Assembly: GCA_040877545.1 (NCBI GenBank)
Contig: JBBDNN010000081.1
Location: 1-64,000, forward strand
Source of the DNA: Gracilimonas sp040877545
GTDB taxonomy: Bacteria; Bacteroidota; Rhodothermia; Balneolales; Balneolaceae
DNA length: 64,000 nt
Direction: 5' to 3'
Positions 63,605 through 64,000 of this stretch are shown one piece after another (the first letter of the stretch is position 1; each line of letters starts with the position of its first letter). The position numbers and the translations under genes were made by a program. Below the pieces are notes generated by a model. That model ran no database searches. It was not told where the DNA came from and saw only the letters and a list, made by a program, of their open reading frames with translations.

Positions 63605-63624
63605 TAAGTACCGAAGGTATCCCT
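63605..63624 (+). repeat. REP-like element, copy 3
   Basis: TAAGTACCGAAGGTATCCCT matches 61866-61885 at 19 of 20 bases, and the continuing ATCCCTTTGGGA is shared with the elements at 60530 and, inverted, 62899. It brackets the RAYT-cas4 segment from the right. Confidence 0.6.
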
Positions 63625-63684
63625 TTGGGAGAATTCATTTAAATTCGCTCTTACTGTTTAAATCACAACCAATCAATAAAATCA

Positions 63685-64000
63685 TTGAAAGCAGAAGATT
63701 TAAAAAAACGCACCAAACTGTTTGCACTATCTATTATCAGTTTGTACAGGAAGTTGCCAAAAACCGGGGAGGCAAAAATTGTAGGAAACCAGTTGCTTCG
63801 TTGTGGAACTTCCGTAGGTTCAAACTATCGCGCGGCATGCAGGGGAAGATCAAACCGGGAGTTTTATGCCAAGTTATGCATAGTGGTGGAAGAAGCAGAC
63901 GAAACCGTTTTTTGGTTGGAAATACTGGATGAGGCACATATTTTAAGTTCCTCTCATGTACAACCTCTGTTAAAAGAAGCAACAGAAATATTAGCTATTA
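63685..64000 (+). CDS. Four-helix-bundle protein (23S rRNA intervening-sequence type), 3' end outside window
   Basis: The open frame from TTG 63685 to the window edge gives 105 residues with the family pattern LFALSIISLYRKLPKTGEAK, IVGNQLLRCGTSVGSNYRAA, then REFYAKLCIVVEEADETVFW and LKEATEIL. These small helical proteins were first seen encoded by intervening sequences of 23S rRNA genes and are scattered in Bacteroidota; function unknown. It interrupts the cas gene order after cas4. Start codon uncertain (no ATG upstream of the conserved region). Confidence 0.8.
   Translation, partial: MKAEDLKKRTKLFALSIISLYRKLPKTGEAKIVGNQLLRCGTSVGSNYRAACRGRSNREFYAKLCIVVEEADETVFWLEILDEAHILSSSHVQPLLKEATEILAI

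Noticed and set aside
1..64000. tRNA, rRNA or a full CRISPR array
   Set aside because: None was seen; the only CRISPR-like repeats are the degenerate copies at 51375-51458 and the half copy at 52866.

Overview
The window (about 40 % G+C by eye) comes from a bacterium of the Bacteroidota/Balneolota side of the tree. The signs are a bacillithiol gene (bshA), BatC/D/E-type proteins, a DUF4293 membrane protein, a GxxExxY protein beside its typical degenerate repeats, a REP-associated (RAYT) transposase with palindromes, a four-helix-bundle protein, and few strong Shine-Dalgarno sites with several TTG/GTG starts. I infer a Balneolaceae-like marine organism, but no rRNA or tRNA gene is present to confirm this.

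Layout. 1-5.8 kb: the end of coaD, an aminotransferase, a GxxExxY gene with its repeats, small regulators, yraN, an ABC ATPase and a SPOR lipoprotein. 6.0-8.5 kb: a three-gene partner-switching operon (STAS antagonist, HATPase anti-sigma kinase, GAF-PP2C phosphatase). 8.5-11.6 kb: MltF-like lytic transglycosylase, an EamA transporter and a DUF4293 protein. 11.9-18.8 kb: an RND efflux operon (tolC, adaptor, pump) under a TetR gene, with matching operator-like palindromes before tetR and before tolC. 18.9-29.7 kb: a second EamA transporter, then a surface polysaccharide locus (export protein, chain-length protein, polymerase, flippase, glycosyltransferases, wecB). 29.7-38.7 kb: pyrR-pyrB, sucC, bshA, yebC and a BatC/BatC-like/BatD/BatE run. 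38.8-50.9 kb: M20 peptidase, a MacB-like efflux set without its ATPase, panC-panD, a two-lipoyl-domain E2, an S9 peptidase, and TraR/DksA and MarR regulators.

51.3-64 kb is the accessory part. It holds a type I-B CRISPR-Cas effector operon (cas6, cas8b, cas7, cas5, cas3), then a roughly 3.5 kb insertion (DUF4160/DUF2442 pair, two unknown genes, a RAYT transposase and REP-like palindromes), then cas4 and the start of a four-helix-bundle gene. No cas1, cas2 or normal CRISPR array is inside the window.

The most interesting signal is in the non-coding DNA around cas6. (i) Two degenerate 30-nt CRISPR-repeat copies with a 24-nt spacer lie just before a DUF433 gene. (ii) Between cas6 and cas8b, on the minus strand, an 11-nt exact copy of the repeat's 3' end (the crRNA handle) is followed by a 17-nt spacer-like segment. 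That segment recurs 69 bp away with one difference, at guide position 6 (the position not read by type I Cascade). The second copy is flanked by CCA, a PAM known from some type I-B systems. This is the pattern expected of a crRNA-like guide that directs Cascade to repress a nearby promoter, as in the CreTA and CreR classes. Beside it is a string of hairpins ending in a terminator just before cas8b. All of this was read by eye; functional claims are inference.
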